Shown here in pieces: positions 34,550 through 46,151 of a stretch of 64,000 nucleotides of DNA. The stretch lies in NCBI GenBank assembly GCA_964036195.1, contig OZ038451.1:24569927-24633926 (forward strand), written 5' to 3'. The translations under genes were made by a program, and so were the position numbers. The notes beneath the pieces were generated by a model. It worked only from the letters and a program-made list of their open reading frames with translations. It did no database searches and was not told the DNA's origin. Source of the DNA: Sphaerolaimus hirsutus. Taxonomy: Eukaryota; Nematoda; Chromadorea; Monhysterida; Sphaerolaimidae. How positions within the stretch are numbered: position 1 is the stretch's first letter; each line of letters opens with the position of its first letter.

Positions 34550-37240
34550 CAATAATTTAAACATTTCAGTTCTACTTCGACGTTGGTTTTGGGCGATTCG
34601 GTGGGCGAACGTGGCGTTGACGTTTTCGGCTACGTCGCTGCGCTACGTTGGCAACGTGCATTTCCGTTTTTCCGGTGCCCCATTGTGTTATGTGTGTCCT
34701 TTTGGCCAAGGAAAGGATTGGAGGTATTGAGGATCTGACACAAAGTTGACGCTGTGATGTAGATAGTTGTTTTTCTTTGTTTAGGAATTTTTTTTTTAGT
34801 TAATTAGGTAGTTTTTTGTAGTTTTTTTTAAAGAAAGTGAGACAAGTGAGGTGGCAACAATGTTGTTTGTGACAGATGGATTTAAAAAGTATTTTTTCAT
34901 TTTTATTAGCAGTTTAGATTGCATGACGGAGTTTCACTTATTTTTCTCTAAGTAAAAGAGTGACGCTGCGGTTACGTGTCGTAGTGCGTGAATGGTCAGT
35001 GATGACTGAGGGCACATAGGTTGAGATTTGGCTAACTTTCGCTGCATTTTTTTAACTGAGGGCCGTGGCTATTGATCTAGTATGTACTGTGCATTTCTGC
35101 ATTTTCGAATTGAGAAGCAAAAGTTGATTTACAAGCGATTTTACAAAAGTACACTGATTATAGAGGTGCGGTGATGATTGGTGTTGAAAATGAGAGGTAA
35201 TTAAAAGAATCGGGTCTAACTCGACAGGCATGATCTCATGTCTAAATGCCTACTCCCTTGGCTTGTTGTGAGAACAGCCCAGTCCGCCGATCTCATCGAA
35301 ACAAGCACCCATACAGTGACAAGTGTACTTATTTTTGAGAGAATTGAGCAGTTCGGTATTTTCGGGGTGTGGTTTTTGCACAGTACGTATGGGATCAAAG
35401 CCGTGGCTAACTAATTAACATTCTGGTAGCAGAATGAGTGGTGTAGCAGCGAGAGTGGTCATTTTCATGGTAAGTGTTTTCGGTAGTTAATGGCTGTTGC
35501 GTTTCGGCATGTGGCAGTGGATTCATTTAGAGGTTGTTTAGTTTCGAACCTTCTAAAAAATCATGCAATCTACACATGCATTTGAGCTAAGAAGATTAAA
35601 GTTGTTAAAATTTCAGTTGCCAGTCATTTGCATTCGTATTTTTACTTTGCGTTATACCGATTTCACATTCATTTCAATTCTAGGTTTGGTAGGGAATAGG
35701 TAAAACTCGCTCACGTATGTTAATTTTTATTGGATTTTTACTTTTGCAACTTCGCTATTTTTTATCTACCTAATCCTAGATTGATTGTTTTTTTTTTGAG
35801 TATTTCCTTTTCCCCTAGAAAACTGATAACTTGACATTTGGATATTTAGGAATTTATGCAAATTTCGTGGTTGATCTTTATTATACAAAGAGATGAAATA
35901 ATAAGCCGCTTGTTTTTCCTGTTTTTTCCCGTATATTTTGATAAGTGTAAAGGTGATTTGATTTGAGTGAGTATTTTATCACTCGGGTGGAATTTCCGTT
36001 AAGCGTCTTTAAAACGGTACCGTAATTCATTTTTACCTTGACAGTCAGTGTGAAAGTTAATTCCATTCGCTTTACCGGTATCCTAATTTTATCATGGATT
36101 ATCCCACTTACGACATTTTTTCGTTGTGTATTAATAATACGTGTGCGTCTTATGCTTTGGATATCAACGTTATCTTCGTTTACTATACGCTCTTTTTACT
36201 GATGGGATTATTGTTCGCGTGTTTGTTTGTCTCGCTTATCGCTGTGTGTTTCCCCGTTCGTGGAGGTGGTTTTGGATTTTCGGTAGAGTTCGCTGAGTAA
36301 TTTTTGAATCGCCCGCCATTTTTTCGCGCTAAAACAAGTTTTTACAGTATCTCTTGTGTTTTTCCTGTTCTTTTTATTCTTCTCGCATTCGTTCATTTTC
36401 TATTTTCGTACTCGTTCCCGTTCCCATCCGTTTTTGCGCGTGAATTCTTTGTGTTTTTGTGTACTTTGATCGACATATCCTGTAAACTGACGCCGTGAAT
36501 AATTTTAGGTATGCCTATTTTCAAATTCCGTGTGTCCGTCAAATCGGCTGTAAGCATGCTTCTCGTGGTATGTGGAAGTGTTGTCTGGACTTGGCTTATG
36601 TTGTTGCGTATAAAAGTGTACCGTAATTTAGAATAGGGGTCGATTCAGTCGAAATTGCTTCAGTTTTATTTCTTGGAGTGTTTTCGAAGGTTTTGTGCCG
36701 CTGGTTAGAAACTCGCTCTCAGTGTGTTCCCTGTGTTCTATCTGAATGTGTGAATTCTGAGTCTAAAAAATCGCCTAAAATGAAATCTCTTCTAAAAACT
36801 TCGGACCCCTTGGTGTAAATTAGACATTCAACTAATTGCTAGCGCGTTGATAAAAACGCCATTCGCTAAAAAGCTAACTTAATTGACATAGCGTACACCT
36901 GTGACATTCACTTCAGTGAATTCACCATTGTGCGTTGCGAATTCAATCGGTAGTCGCTTTTCCGTTGCCTTACTTTGTCGCTCATCCAACGAGTAGGTGT
37001 GAGATCGGTAAAACTTGGCAGTTTGCCATAGTGGAATTTGGTTGAGTAAAAAGCAGCCGGTGAAAATTCATGACACAAGGTCAGAAAAATGTGATAATTA
37101 GACCTAAAGATAAAAAACGTGTGACAAATTTTTCCATTATTTTGCAAAAGTTGCATGCAGTAGGTATTGTTAGCTAGTTGCAGTGTTAAGTTGCAATTAT
37201 CGATAAGAATGGTTTGCATTTTCAGTAGAAGGATTACAGG
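34550..37240. other. unrecognised T-rich DNA inside the 34-42 kb hAT-like unit
   Basis: About 2.7 kb of non-repetitive sequence on the + strand is rich in T and G. The only frame of note is 36094-36300 (68 codons), which encodes a hydrophobic segment (VIFVYYTLFLLMGLLFACLF); after its TAA the same frame stays open to 36498. T-rich DNA gives hydrophobic frames by chance, so I do not call a gene. GC-rich host-type exons are absent. Confidence 0.4.
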
Positions 37241-38289
37241 AGTGTGCTGGGCGCATTTGTAAAAGACTAGCAGGATTCTCTCCGACCTTCGGTCGGGTTT
37301 TGTGGTTCTCTACAATTAATACCATTGGAGAAAATATGATACTTTAGTTAAGTTTGCCCACATGCTAGGCATGTGTTTTGAAATGCAGTATGTAATGTAG
37401 CAACAATAACAAGACCAATACCAAAGATGCAATGTTTTAGAATGGATTTTTGTAAACTTGGTTGGTAAAATGTAAAACTGTTAACTGTAAAATGGTTGGG
37501 CATGAAACTCAGTAGTAAAATGTGGACAGTTTGCGATTTGGTATGATGGTGTGCAGTGTGCATTCTGTGTGGTATAGGTTTTGTGATATGATAGTGTGGT
37601 TTTTGCAAGGTGTCAAACTTTGTTGTAATCTTCAATTGGTTACATTTGTGCTTTGCTGTTCTTTTTGTGTTTGTAAATCCTTGTGGTATTAATTGTAGAG
37701 AACCACAAAACCCAACTGAAGGTTGGAGAGAATCCTGCTATAGGTACCCACTACTCAGAGGCTTGCAAAAACTGACACCCCAATGGGGGCCCCCCTCCAA
37801 ATGGCACCCCCCCGGGGAACCCCCCAAAAGTGGCACCCCCTGGGAACCGCCCAAAAATGAGACCCCCTAGGGCCCCACAAATATGGCACCCCCTGAGGAC
37901 CACCGAAAAATGGCACCCCTTAGGGACCCCCCAAAAATGGCACCCCCTTGGGACCCCCCAAAATAGCACCCCCTGGGGACCCCCCAAACATGGCACCCCC
38001 TAGGAACCCCCACAAAAATGGCACCCCCTGGGGACCCACCCAAAGTTGGCTCCCCCTGGGGGCTCTCCAAAAATGGCACCCCCTGGGGACCACCCCAAAA
38101 TGGCACCCCCTTAGGACCCCCCTGCAAAAAAAAATATAGCACCCCCCTGAGGACCACCAAAAAATGGCACCCCTGGGGACCACCCAAAAAATGGCACCCT
38201 ATGTGGACCCCCTTGAAATGGCACCCCCATATGTACCTCCAGAAAATGGCACCCCGTGGAGACCCCCCAAAAATGGCACCCCATGGGGA

Positions 38290-38615
38290 CCCCCTCTAAA
38301 TCCTGTAAACACAGCCCCTAGTTTGAAAACTCCTGTAAACTCAGCCCCTAACTTGCAAACTCTCGTAAACTCAGCCCCTAACTTGCAAACTCCCATAAAC
38401 TCAGCCACTTATTTGTAAGCTCCCATAAACTCAGCCTCTAATTTGAAAACTCCCATAAACTCAGCCCCCAATTTTGGAAACTCCTGTAAACTCAACCCAT
38501 AATTTGGAAACTGCTGTAAACTCAGCCCTAATTGGGATACTCCAATAAACTCAGCCCCTAATTTAGAAACTCCCATAAACTCAGCCCCTAATTTGGAAAC
38601 TCCCGTAAACTCATT
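38290..38615. repeat. minisatellite of about 34-bp units (AACTCAGCCCCTAATTTG)
   Basis: About ten units with AACTCAGCCCCTAATTTGGA and AACTCCCATA recur between the C-rich minisatellite and the 120-bp array of Helitron copy 3. Shorter versions occur at 5520-5700, 8530-8590, 27820-28000 and 40990-41170. Confidence 0.85.
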
Positions 38616-38619
38616 TTCA

Positions 38620-40980
38620 GGTTTATGGTAATGTAGTGTGAAAATGGTATGAATATTTCAAAAAATCACTATCATCAATCCACAAATGCATCAATTCACA
38701 ATTTTCAATTTTTTAGCCCCAAGGGTTAGACTTAAAAGGTTATGGTAATGTAGAGTAGAAATGGAGTGCACATCTCAAATCACTGCAATAAAAAACCCAC
38801 AAACGCATCATTTCACAAATTGAAAGTTTTTGTGCCCAGGGGTTCATTATCAGGGTTTTAGTCAAATGGTGTCAAAATGGAGTGCATATTTGAAATCACT
38901 ACAATCAGAAACCCACAAACACATCATTTTATGATTTGAAATGTTTTGGCCCTGGGGGTTCATTTTCAGGGTTATGGTAATGTAGTGTCAAAATGAAGTG
39001 CATATTTCAAATCAAGGCAATCAAAAAGCCACAAATGCATCATTTCACAATTTCTAATTTATTAGCCCCATGGGTTCAATTTAAGGCTTACAGTAATGTA
39101 GAGTTGAAATTGAGTCATTTCAAATCAGTGCAATAAGAAACCTGCAAAATGCATCATTTTACAATTAGAAATTTTTGGGTCTAGGGGTTCAATTTCAGAG
39201 ATTTAGTAATGTAGTGTCAAAATGGAGTGCATATTTGAAATCGCTACAATCAGAAACCCACAAATGCATCATTTTATGATTTGAAAGTTTTTGGCTTAGG
39301 GGGTTCATTTTTATGGTTATGGTAATGTAGTGTCAAAATGAAGTGCATATTTCAAATGAGTGCAATCAGAAACCTGAAAATGAATGATTTCACAAATTGA
39401 AAGTTTTTGGCTCCAGAGGTTCATTTTCAGGGTTATGGTTATGTAGTTTTCAGGGTTATGTAGTGTCAAAATGGATTGCATATTTCAAATCAGTGCAATT
39501 AGAAACCCACATCGAATCATTTCACAATTTCTAATTTTTTAAGCCCTGGGCATATTTGAAATAGCTACACTCTGAAACCCACAAATCCATCATTTTATGG
39601 TTTGAAAGTTTTTGGCCCAGGGGGTTCATTTTTAGGGTTATGGTAATGTAGTGTCAAAATGAAGTGCATATTTCAAATGAGTGCTATCAGAAACCCGAAA
39701 ATGCATCATTTCTCAAATTGAAAGTTTTTGGCCCAGGGGGTTCATTTTTAGGGTTATGGTAATGTAGTGTCAAAATGAAGTGCATATTTCAAATGAGTGC
39801 TATCAGAAACCCGAAAATGCATCATTTCTCAAATTGAAAGTATTTGGCCCCATGGGTTCATTTTTAGGGTTATGGTAATGTAGTGTCAAAATGGAGTGCA
39901 TATATCAAATTGGTGCAATCATAGACCCAAATTTGAAATCAGTGCAATCAGAAATCCAAAAATGAATGATTTCACAAATTGAAAGTTTTTGGCTCCAGAG
40001 GTTCATTTTCAGGGTTATGGTTATGTAGTTTTCAGGGTTATGTAGTGTCAAAACGGAGTGCATATTTCAAATCAGTGCAATTAGAAACCCACATTGAATC
40101 ATTTCACAATTTCTAATTTTTTAAGCCCTGGGCATATTTGAAATCACTACACTCAGAAACTCACAAATCCATCATTTTATGATTTGAAAGTTTTTGGCCC
40201 AGGGGGTTCATTTTAGGGTTATGGTAATGTAGTGTCAAAATGAAGTGCATATTTCAGATGAGTGCAATCAGAAACCCGAAAATGCATCATTTCTCAAATT
40301 GAAAGTATTTAACCCCATGGGTCCATTTTGAGGGTTATGGTAATGTAGTGTCAAAATGGAGTGCATATATCAAATCAGTGCAATCAGAAACCCAAATTTG
40401 AAATCAGTGCAATCAGAAACCAAAAATGCATCATTTCACAAATTGAAATTTTTTGGCCCCAGTGGTTCATTTTCAGGGTTATGGTAATGTAGTGTCAAAA
40501 TGAAGTGCATATTTCAAATGAGTGCAATCAGAAACCTGAAAATGCATCATTTCTCAAATTGAAAGTATTTGGCCCCATGGGTTCATTTTTCGGGTTATGG
40601 TAATGTAGTGTCAATGGAGTGCATATATCAAATCAGTGCAATCAGAAACCTAAATTTGAAATCAGTGCAACCAGAAACCCAAAAATGCATCATTTCACAA
40701 ATTGAAAGTTTTTGGCCCCAGTGGTTCATTTTCAGGGTTATGGTAATGTAGTGTCAAAATGGAGTGCATTATATATCAAATCAGTGCAATTAGAAACCCA
40801 CAATGCATCATTTCACAATTTGATAATTTTGGCCCCATTTTGGGTTCAATTTCAGGGTTATCGTAATGTACTGTCAGAATGGAGTGCATATTTCAAATCA
40901 TTGTAATCAGTAACCCACAAATGCATTAAATCACAATTTATATTTTTTAGCCCCGGGGGCCTCACTTAAGGATTATGGTA
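38620..40980. repeat. tandem array of about 120-bp units in Helitron copy 3
   Basis: It has the same units and orientation as 25955-27800, including the same order of unit variants in several stretches, so the array was copied with the element rather than expanded independently. Confidence 0.9.
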
Positions 40981-41412
40981 ATGTTATTGTTAACTCCCAT
41001 AAACTCAGCCCCTAATTTGGCAAACACCCATCAACTCAACTCCCATAAACTCAGCCTCTAATTTTTAAACTTGTGTCAACAGCCCCTTATCTTTAAACTT
41101 CTGTCAACTCAACCCTAATTTATCAACACCCAGCAACTCAACCCTGAATTGTAAACTCAGCCCCTAAAAACTCCAGTCAACCCCCTATACATGTGCAATT
41201 GCATTCTTGGGAAGCAACTTTGCCATCTACTAACCCTGTTTGTCAAGATTGTGGATCGTGTTTGTAAAGGGCATTTGTACTAATAAATAGTGACTGCATT
41301 GTGTGCAAAAACACACACGAATCGGGCACAATGAGGCCTGTGATTGTGCCTCCTATCTTTTGCATTGAAGCATGCTTAGCGTGCAGTTCTTTCGCAATTG
41401 TATAGGTGGAGA

Positions 41413-41790
41413 TAATGCAAAGTGTCAATTGTCATGACAAAAGTAGTAAAGAGTCAATTGGCATCTCAAATGTCAAGCAAAGTATAATTGTCATGACAAA
41501 TGTCGTGCAGAGTGTAAATTGTGTATCTGAATCTTATGTTTTGGTATCTAAACCTTATATGTTGGTATCCAAATCTTATGTTTTTGTATCCAAATGTTCA
41601 CACAAGATTTGGTTACAAAAACAACAACATTTGGATACAAAATATAAGAATTCGATACAATTTGCTTTACAGTTTCCACTTACATTTTTGTCATGACAAT
41701 TGACACTTTACTTAACATTTTCATGAAAATTGACACTTTCCATTCCATTTCATATGACATTTTGACACTTTACATCCCCAGCTCCGCGAA
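41413..41790. mobile_element. right part of a TGTAAAATG-family TIR element split by Helitron copy 3
   Basis: AAGTGTCAATTGTCATGAC near the left is mirrored by GTCATGACAATTGACAC near the right, closing with TTGACACTTTACATCCCCAG. The matching outer left end (GTGCTGGGCGCATTTGTAAAAG) is found at about 37240-37266, on the far side of the Helitron. Confidence 0.55.
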
Positions 41791-42591
41791 TGAACAGGTT
41801 GAACTATAAACAACAGAAACAAATTTTACAAAAAATATGAATTTTTATACAATTTTTACCAAAATATGAATTTGTATACAATTTTACAAAATTTTTACAA
41901 AAATTCGAATTTTTATACAATTTTTATTTTTATTTTGAAATTTTCCATTTTATTTTATTTTATTCTTCAATTTTTCATTTTATTTTTATTCTTTTCTGAG
42001 ATTTTGCCAACCCTGGCCAGGGGAGTTATTTTTCGTCAGTTTTTGTGGCTGTGAGTTATTAGAGCGGGGTGTTATTTTTTCCTCAAACTAATAACAGGAG
42101 GGTTATTCATGGGGTGGGGTTTTTTTCGGAGAGGGAACTTATATGATCATTTACGCATAGTCAATAAGCATTCAAAAATATGTTTTCTGCACTCAAAAAA
42201 GTATTAATTACTTTTTTGGAAGCAAACTTATCTAAACATGTTCCGTACTCACGTATAAATACTTAGCTTTCGAGTAAAAGTAAATATGTTTTCTGAACTG
42301 TGGAACAGTAAGTGGGTACCTATATTTACTATAAATTATTCACGCCAATGTTTGAGCAGCGGTATAAATTGCATAACATAACATATTATTTACAATTTAA
42401 ATTTCAAAATTTCGAAATGAGCATGTGCGTAAAATGCTAATCAAAACACGACAATGCTAAATGTGATGATGCTGTCGTTTACCACCAACAATTATGTACC
42501 TAAATATGTTTGATTGTAGGTATATTTGGCGGACCGCAAAGTATGCGCCCAAAATTAGTTATGTCTCATTCGATAATTTTTACTTACCTAA

Positions 42592-43007
42592 ATCCTCGAA
42601 TAAGATCTCCAGGGGAGTTATTATTTCGTCAGAAATTTTGGAGGGGGGAGTTATTCAAGGGAGGGAGTTTTTTTTCTCAGAACTTGCACTTTGTTCCTTT
42701 CGTGAATGCATTCCATCAAATCATGTAATCCAGGTATAAAACAGTTCAAAAACAACAAAAACGAGGTTTTCATGCTAAAATTAGTGTTCATCAGTATCTG
42801 AATCATTCGAATACTCATGGTGGATACACATCAAATACCCAGAGGGGGAAGTTATTCAGGAGGGGGGAGTTATTGAAGGGGAGGAGTTATTTTTTCCTCA
42901 CCTGGCCAACAGGGGGGAGTTATTCAAGGGGGATGTTATTCAACAGGGGAGGACTTATTCAAGGGGGATGTTATTCAAGGGGGAGGACTTATTCAAGGAT
43001 ATACGGT
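42592..43007. mobile_element. TIR element, CTCGAATAAG variant
   Basis: AAATCCTCGAATAAGATCTC at the left and TTCAAGGATATACGGTA at the right enclose GGGGAGTTATTATTTCGTC and ATCAAATACCC phrases shared with the copy at 51219-51538. Non-autonomous. Confidence 0.6.
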
Positions 43008-43291
43008 ATGTACGTACCTCCATAAAAAGAAAAATATTTTCAAAAGAAAAAGGCGCAGTCGAGTGCAACCAACGTATGTTTTTTTGAAGTTTAATTTATG
43101 AACTTTAATTATAATAAATGATGACGTCATGATGGAGTGTTCCCCCAGAAAATAGCATAGCATGCGGTCCGCGCAGTATATTTCTGATCTTTTCACAGGA
43201 CAATATATTTATGCAAATTGGAAGCGAGCCGAAGCATTTTGTAATCAAAGTGTAATAAGTGCCAATAATCAATATGCCAATAGGGCGTATC

Positions 43292-43724
43292 CAGGGCCGT
43301 ATCCAGGGGGGGGGGCGGGGGGGGCTGCAGCCCCCCCCTCCCGGGGCGAGACCAGAAAGTGACCGGAAAATGCGACTTTTTCAACGTCAGCGTAAAAATT
43401 TTTGCGCGCAAGCGCGCATTCTCCACCAGACATAAAGTATTATCATCATATTTGCTCCATGTGGCCGAAAATCGTCATAAATACACTCGAGTGTTCTGCT
43501 TTTTGCTGTTTTGTATGTATATTTACATACATATACAGCGTTCCATGACGCTGACGCCAATGCCAATGGCGCCATGGCGTGGCGCCTACTAATGGCGCCA
43601 GCGCCATGGCGCCATTCCGCCACTATGTAGATCAAATTTTAGGGGGGGGGCTGAGCCCCCCCCCCTCGCCGGCCTCCGTAAACAAGCAGCCCCCCCCCGC
43701 TCAAAAATCCTGGATACGTCCCTG
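43292..43724. mobile_element. hAT-type element, CAGGGCCGTATCC ends
   Basis: It begins CAGGGCCGTATCCAGG and ends CCTGGATACGTCCCTG, with the perfect 8-bp duplication GGCGTATC at 43284-43291 and 43725-43732. The interior has C- and G-runs, a GGCGCCATGGCG-rich block at about 43545-43615 and the core TTTTTGCGCGCAAGCGCGCA. A left-truncated relative lies at 61383-61781. Confidence 0.85.
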
Positions 43725-43734
43725 GGCGTATCTA

Positions 43735-44107
43735 CCGTATTTCCTCGAAATACCCCCCGGGGGGTGATTGTTTCATAGTGGTCCCGAGAGGGGGGGGGGG
43801 TTAAACGAGGGGGGGGGGGGGGGGTATTTCGAGGGGGGGGGGTATTATTTCACAAGAAAAATGTTGAAAACCAAGTACGAAATTGTCGTCTGAAACGTAC
43901 GCAGACGTCGAAAAATGCAACAAAAACCACCATTTATAAGGTTCTGTAGACTAATATTAGTATGTAGATGGTATGTACACTGTTCTAACGTGATTCCGAC
44001 ATTGTTTTAACGTGTGTTCTGTACTATGTAGAACACAAACTGCCGTATTTGTCATGTACGTTCTCTTTACACTCAATTTGGGGGGGGGGTATTTCGAGGA
44101 AAAACGG
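43735..44107. mobile_element. TIR element, CCGTATTTCCTCG family, uninterrupted copy
   Basis: Ends CCGTATTTCCTCGAAATACC and TATTTCGAGGAAAAACGG are bordered by TA. It is the uninterrupted counterpart of 16607-17845 and carries GTATGTAC once. Confidence 0.75.
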
Positions 44108-44193
44108 TAGGTAGTGCTGTGCAGTCAAGCACAATAAAATTCAGGCGGCTTTTTGACAGGGGCAGGACTCGACGTAGTGAATGCACTCGTAAG

Positions 44194-45042
44194 TAGGGTT
44201 CAAACGATATATCGTATCGAATATCGAATATCGGATATCGACCACTTTTTAATATCGAATATCGAATATCGATATCGAAAATTTTGAAAAAATATCAAAT
44301 ATCGATATCGAATATCGAAAATTTTGAAAAAATATCGAATATCGATATCGACCATATTTTCGATATATCGAACCTGTATAATGTCCTTAATTAAGTTATT
44401 TTTTTTGTTTTGAGATATTTGTGATTAATTTGATTTGCTTATAGTATCTAAGTTGATGAGTAAAAGTAAAGTATTTAATGTCATCTTTGTTGGAGTGCTT
44501 ACTCCACATTTCTTGTATTTGGTTTGGCCACATACCTACTGAACTACCTACCTCAAATTTGAAGCCAGAAAATGCTGATATGCTGCTTTTTTTGCAACAT
44601 GCCCTTTAAACAATTGGGTTATAAGTATGAATTGTAATATCTACCAATTTTTGTTTGTCTGATACAATTTGATTCATCATGTTTTTTCTTTGATTTTCTC
44701 ATTCTGACTATTGTAAACCTTGTTAAAATCAATTGTACTTTTCAGTAAAGAGATAATCAACCATGTTTGCAACCATATGAAAATACAATATGCTGCTTGA
44801 AATATCCCTTGCTATACCAAAAGCTAAATATCGAATATCGAAAATATCGAAATATCGATATCGAATATCGACCATTTTTTAGTATCGAATATCGAATATC
44901 GATATCGAGGGTCCATATCGTATCGAATATCGATATCGAAAATTTTGAAAAAATATCGAATATCGAATATCGATATCGAAAATTTCTAAAAAATATCGAA
45001 TATCGAATATCGATATCGAAAAGTGATATCGTTTGAACCCTA
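44194..45042. mobile_element. hAT-type element filled with ATATCG motifs
   Basis: It begins TAGGGTTCAAACGATATATC and ends CGTTTGAACCCTA. The flanks CTCGTAAG and GTTGTAAG agree at 6 of 8 positions. The outer 180-220 bp on each side are ATATCGAATATCGATATCGA repeats; the middle 430 bp is plain AT-rich DNA. It has the same TIR as the GATCCC element at 31930-32545 but a different internal motif. Confidence 0.8.
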
Positions 45043-46151
45043 GTTGTAAGTGAAAAAAAAACTGGATATACTCGGCGGACTTGATGCTCTGCACTCGCAC
45101 TTCTTGGCAACATCTCAGGGGAAAAAATAATAAGGAAAATTGAAGAATAACATAGGCAAAATAAAATAAAATGAAAAATGAATAAAATTACAATTTTGCT
45201 TAACCCTGCTGACGTTGGAAGCATGCCAATGATAATAAAAGCATGCTACAATAGGTATTTTAGTACAAATACGGCAAAATTCATTGTTGTGAATACGTTA
45301 ACGTAAAACTTCATAACGGCAATTAAGTTGAAATTCTTTTTTATGAAAATCACATCAGTCGTTGGCACACTTCCAGCGTGATCACCATTCGTGCAAGGCG
45401 CAAAGTCACTGGAATATTACAGTGCGCGCAGATATTTTGGTTTGCATTTTCTTTTTTGTTCGCTTGTGTCGCTAGTGTAGTCATTCGCACACTAGCGACA
45501 CAAGCGCGAAAATCCCGATTTGACTCGCGCCCAAGTTTGTTTACGAAAATCAAAAATTTGTATGGGAAAAACGTCAATAATGGTGCCGGCAAATTCTCTG
45601 CGGTTTAGAAATCTTTAGACGGGCGCGAGTGGGCGGAGTCGCGATGTCTCGTTGTTTACGCGGCCGAAAAAATAAATAAAAAATAGAAATTTCTGCGTGC
45701 ACTGTACGTACAATAGTCGCGTCCAAAATTAATTGTAAATCGAAAACAATCGAAAACACAGGGCAAATGGATCCGATTGTACTCACATTGGGTGAATGCA
45801 ATTATTCCGGGCCAAACTTTTTCAAACATTACCTCGTCCTTATGATGTGATTGCGTTATGAAAGTGGTGGTCTTCAGGCCGCTCTTGTCGAATCTCAAAT
45901 ATTTTTCGATATACTCGATGCTTATTTATTTAATGTTTTACCGACAGGCGCAATGGTAACGCACAAGGGAAAGATTATCGCCATATAAAAACGACCATTC
46001 GTTCCCAATATTTTTTGGCCCATAAAATTTAAAAAACAAATTGAAATTAGGCTCCGCCCAGCCAAGAGTGGATTCGTTGTACCTGCGTATCGTCGTTCTG
46101 TCCGCCGTCCGCCGTTGAACTTTTGATTTGACCGATTGAATTTTATCTAAG
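45043..46151. other. stretch upstream of the 46-kb gene, one perfect hairpin
   Basis: No exon is supported. It contains the hairpin at 45461-45506 (listed separately). The last few hundred bases should include the promoter of the gene starting at 46152; no TATA box stands out. Confidence 0.4.
45461..45506. repeat. perfect 18-bp inverted repeat with 10-base loop
   Basis: CGCTTGTGTCGCTAGTGT (45461-45478) is followed by AGTCATTCGC and then the exact complement to 45506. It is not part of a recognised element family in this window. Confidence 0.8.

Larger units (their letters stand above)
37267..41412 (-). mobile_element. Helitron-like non-autonomous element, copy 3
   Basis: On the minus strand it runs from TCTCCACCTATACAATTGCG (41412 downward) to CTAG (37270-37267), inserted between A and T. 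It has the CCGACC/GGTCGG hairpin near CTAG, the C-rich minisatellite (37.77-38.3 kb), the CTCAGCCCCTAA minisatellite and the 120-bp array (38.6-40.98 kb). At 4146 bp it is the most complete uninterrupted copy. It is inserted within a TGTAAAATG-family element, itself inside the 34-42 kb hAT-like unit. Confidence 0.65.
34258..42015. mobile_element. 7.76-kb hAT-like unit with perfect 8-bp target duplication
   Basis: It begins CAGGGTTGG and ends CCAACCCTG, bounded by the perfect 8-bp duplication GCCAGGGG at 34250-34257 and 42016-42023. The subterminal regions share TTGTATACAAATT and TTGTATAAAAATT words in opposite orientation. Removing Helitron copy 3 leaves about 3.6 kb, the size of a full hAT element, yet no hAT transposase frame is visible. 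The target lies inside an older CCGTAAATCCTCG-type element. Either this is a decayed full-length element or one carrying captured DNA. Confidence 0.65.

Noticed and set aside
44757..45224. 155-codon minus-strand frame rich in RYSIFDI
   Set aside because: Translation of the ATATCG array; the non-repeat part has no coding features.
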